A DNA stretch of 64,000 bases, taken from contig NGBS01000319.1 of assembly GCA_002245135.1 (NCBI GenBank), positions 1 through 64,000 on the forward strand, in the 5' to 3' direction. Shown here piece by piece: positions 61,946-64,000 of this stretch. How positions within the stretch are numbered: position 1 is the stretch's first letter; each line of letters begins with the position of its first letter. Both the position numbers and the translations under genes were made by a program. The notes beneath the pieces were generated by a model. It was not told the origin of the DNA. It was given only the letters and a program-made list of their open reading frames with translations, and ran no database searches. This stretch comes from Proteromonas lacertae (lineage: Eukaryota; Sar; Bigyra; Opalinata; Proteromonadidae).

Positions 61946-63572
61946 TTATGACATTGAATACTTTGCTGCTACTTCTTGTGGTGCAAATTTAACCCAATAA
62001 GTTTGGAATGATTTGTTCAAATTACATGACTTTCCATATCTACTATTTGCATAAGCAACATTCTGATGTAATTGGTTAATAAAAGATACCTTCAAATTAT
62101 TCATATTGAAGATTTGTAAAGTATTTAACAATCTAGTTATAAATCTCAATTCTTTCTCATTATCATTCATTCCTAATAACGTATTACCAAATGCATTTGA
62201 TTGGTTGTATTTAACAACATTATTCTTATCAATTCTAAAGCCATAATAATCAATAACTTGAACAATAATTCTTTTAAATGATTTATAACCTTCTTGACTT
62301 TTAAATTCATCGATTTGTTTGTCACTTAAGAATGGAACAGCTGGATATCTATTAGATATCTTATTACTAGGAATAATCCAATATCTTTCAGATTCTAATG
62401 GTTCAAACCAAGTGTTGAAATTACTAGTATTTATTTGATTTATCACATCAGAAAGTGTAAATGATAATACTGAAATTGTTGTATCTTGATAAAAAGTAAG
62501 TATATTTTCAGGTATAAAACCAGTCTCCAATTGTCCTGCAGTGTAATCTACAATAGATGGTGCATTTGGTGCATCTAATGGTGAGTTTATATTAATAATA
62601 TTATGAACAGGTGAAGATATTGGAGTTATACCTGGTGTTTGTACTACTGTACCATCCTGATTTAATATTTTATCTACATCCATAATACTAGCTAATTCTG
62701 GACTATCTCTGATAAATTCATTTAATAATGTATATTGTGAAACTATTAAAAATATATATATATAACTATATACATCCAATGATTTTATCTTGTATATATC
62801 TATTACCCAATATTTGTGAAACTGTTGGTCTTCTATCAGGATCTTTGGATAATAAATCTCTAATTAAATCATTTAAATATAAATCATCGTAATTACTTGG
62901 ATGGAAATCGTGATGGTCGTATGGTAGAGAAGTACATAACTCATATAATATACAACCTAATGAATACATATCACACCTTTTATCAGGTACATAGGATGGA
63001 TCATCGTTAATTTCTGGTGCTATATAATCTGAATTTCTATTAATTGCATCATTCACTCCATCTGTTCTTTCTAAGACAAAGTTTTCGAGAAAGTCACCTA
63101 AAAGAAATTCTCGATTTACAGTTATGTATATTGTTGAAGGTGATAAATTTCCATGAGCCATATTTGATTTGTGTAATTGACTTAGAGCATGTAATATGTT
63201 TAATAAGAAACGATATATTTCATTCTCTTTGAATCTGAACCTATATCCATTCTTACGGATGTTCTTAGCTATGTATTCTTCTAATGTACCTCCTTGACAA
63301 TATTCAAGTAAGAAGGAAATGTATTTTTCGTCTTTATGAAAATTATAGTAATGAACTATGTATCTGTTGTTCAAATTTGAAATATACTAGTATGAAAAAG
63401 ATAAATAATTTATTATATATACATCATCTACATTACCCTCCGCAAAATCCCTGATTTTATACGTATCACAAGGATACTTCTTCAATAAATAGTATAAACC
63501 TTTACTTCTTGTTTTATAAAGTTCATATGGCTTTCGAGTTTCGATTTCTTCCACTAATGAATAATCTGTCAT
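61946..63572 (-). CDS. Pseudokinase fused to an OGFr-like domain
   Basis: Exons 63572-63423, 63386-62774 and 62742-61946 give 519 aa. The kinase-like part keeps an N-lobe Lys region (YYLLKKYPC), EYCQGGTLEEYI, HALSQLHKSNMAHGNLSPST, SDYIAPEI, DMYSLGCILYELCT and LLSKDPDRRPTVSQIL. However, HRD is HGN and DFG is GDF, so catalysis is unlikely. The C-terminal ~190 residues resemble the conserved region of opioid growth factor receptor: WIIPSNKISNRYPAVPFLSD, IDEFKSQEGYKSFKRIIVQV, YYGFRIDKNNVVKYN, LRFITRLLNTLQIF. I know of no standard family with this pairing. Start MTDYSLVEE is chosen at the first ATG. Divergent from the next gene (46 bp gap). Confidence 0.75.
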
Positions 63573-63618
63573 TTTTGTTGTTGTGTAATTCAATGTAATA
63601 ATTACAGTCAATTATAAA

Positions 63619-64000
63619 ATGTATGTAACTATAACAGAGACAAAGCAAAAACAGTCAGTTCCCAAAAAAAGAAAGTTGAAAGTGGTAGATATTGCAGATA
63701 GTGATGAAGACGAGATAGAAAATAGAGATAAAAGATCGAAAAAAATAAGATATGATGTTGGTGATATAGTTCATACAAATTATGGCTGGGGAATAATCAA
63801 AGAAAAGAATAGAAAATTTAAAGGTGGTTATGAATACTTGATTAGTTTTGAATGGGGTAAAGTGTATTATAGAGGAATTATAGATGTAACATCTACCAAT
63901 GTTATTGAATCGTATGAACATCCAGCTGATAAAGTATGTCTATTACATATATATTTATAGATTAAAATAGATATTACAGATAGAGAATTAGTTATGCTGC
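63619..64000 (+). CDS. Unknown nuclear-like protein, 3' partial
   Basis: ATG 63619 opens a basic region (QSVPKKRKLK) resembling a nuclear localisation signal, then an acidic patch (DIADSDEDEIEN). A small beta-rich module follows (DVGDIVHTNYGWGIIKEKNR, YLISFEWGKVYYRGI) that could be a chromatin-reader-like barrel. A 27-nt intron (63934-63960) leads into a second exon that runs off the window (IKIDITDRELVML). Family not recognised. Confidence 0.6.

Noticed and set aside
1-64000. Transposons, virus-like elements, tRNA or rRNA genes, CRISPR arrays
   Set aside because: I saw no transposase, reverse transcriptase, integrase or capsid text, no long terminal or inverted repeats at gene edges, no cloverleaf I could confirm and no spacer arrays.

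Overview
The window is nuclear DNA from a very AT-rich (by eye roughly 70-75% A+T) microbial eukaryote. Evidence: dense spliceosomal introns, standard-code stops (TAA, TAG and TGA all close genes), and eukaryote-only families (LSM2, LETM1 with a mitochondrial presequence, MLH3, PIG-L, NSE1, tubby, OCRL-type phosphatase, TEX264-like, calpain). The family mix (UrtA-like class C GPCR, NACHT-WD40 protein, DUF3431, OGFr domain) fits Amorphea, for example an amoebozoan or an early-diverging fungal relative, but the lineage cannot be fixed from this sequence. Introns are mostly 24-57 nt, begin GTA and end (A)TAG. Many gaps between genes are under 120 bp, including several head-to-head pairs. I resolved exon phases by hand. 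For most genes the summed exon length is an exact multiple of three, which supports the models.

Layout. 1-2109: C-terminal part of a mucin-like type I membrane protein with a TTSSP repeat stalk. 2318-14390: a 14-exon gene for a ~3850-aa class C-type GPCR carrying nine tandem periplasmic-binding-protein type I (UrtA/AmiC-like) domains. 14465-15817 (-): decayed copy of a pseudokinase-LRR gene. 15992-17716 (-): NAD kinase. 17776-20298: MLH3. 20827-26188: calpain-7/PalB-like protease. 26350-27257 (-): DUF3431 protein. 27361-28830: aldose 1-epimerase. 28960-29857: thiamine-triphosphatase-like CYTH protein. 29912-30569 (-): nuclear poly(A)-binding protein. 30725-32978: BACK-like/LRR protein. 33135-35751: pseudokinase-LRR. 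35865-37642: tubby-like protein. 37839-45608: DUF4062-NACHT-WD40 STAND protein ending in a TRPM-type SLOG-like domain. 45609-47379: remnant of a duplicated promoter/first exon, a TEX264-like gene on the minus strand, and an orphan coding fragment. 47380-50675: second pseudokinase-LRR (parent-like copy of the decayed one). 50802-51789 (-): unknown gene. 51968-54435 (-): LETM1. 54506-56679: BTB/He_PIG/SPRY-like gene. 56770-57530 (-): PIG-L. 57586-58331: NSE1. 58431-58811: small putatively myristoylated protein. 58981-61286 (-): OCRL/INPP5B-like 5-phosphatase. 61391-61878: LSM2. 61946-63572 (-): pseudokinase-OGFr fusion. 63619-end: partial unknown gene.

Two themes stand out. First, signalling and sensing genes of odd architecture: the nine-domain receptor, the NACHT-WD40-SLOG protein, and a set of kinase-like proteins that all lack the catalytic aspartate. 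Second, four introns have U12-type (minor spliceosome) signals, with ATATC(C/T)TTT donors and CCTTAAT-like branch sites. Two appear to end AT-AC and two AT-AA, and each restores a reading frame that GT-AG splicing could not. Several single-base frame disagreements, mostly next to homopolymers, suggest residual indel errors in the assembly or recent decay. No tRNA, rRNA, CRISPR, virus-like element or transposon was recognised.
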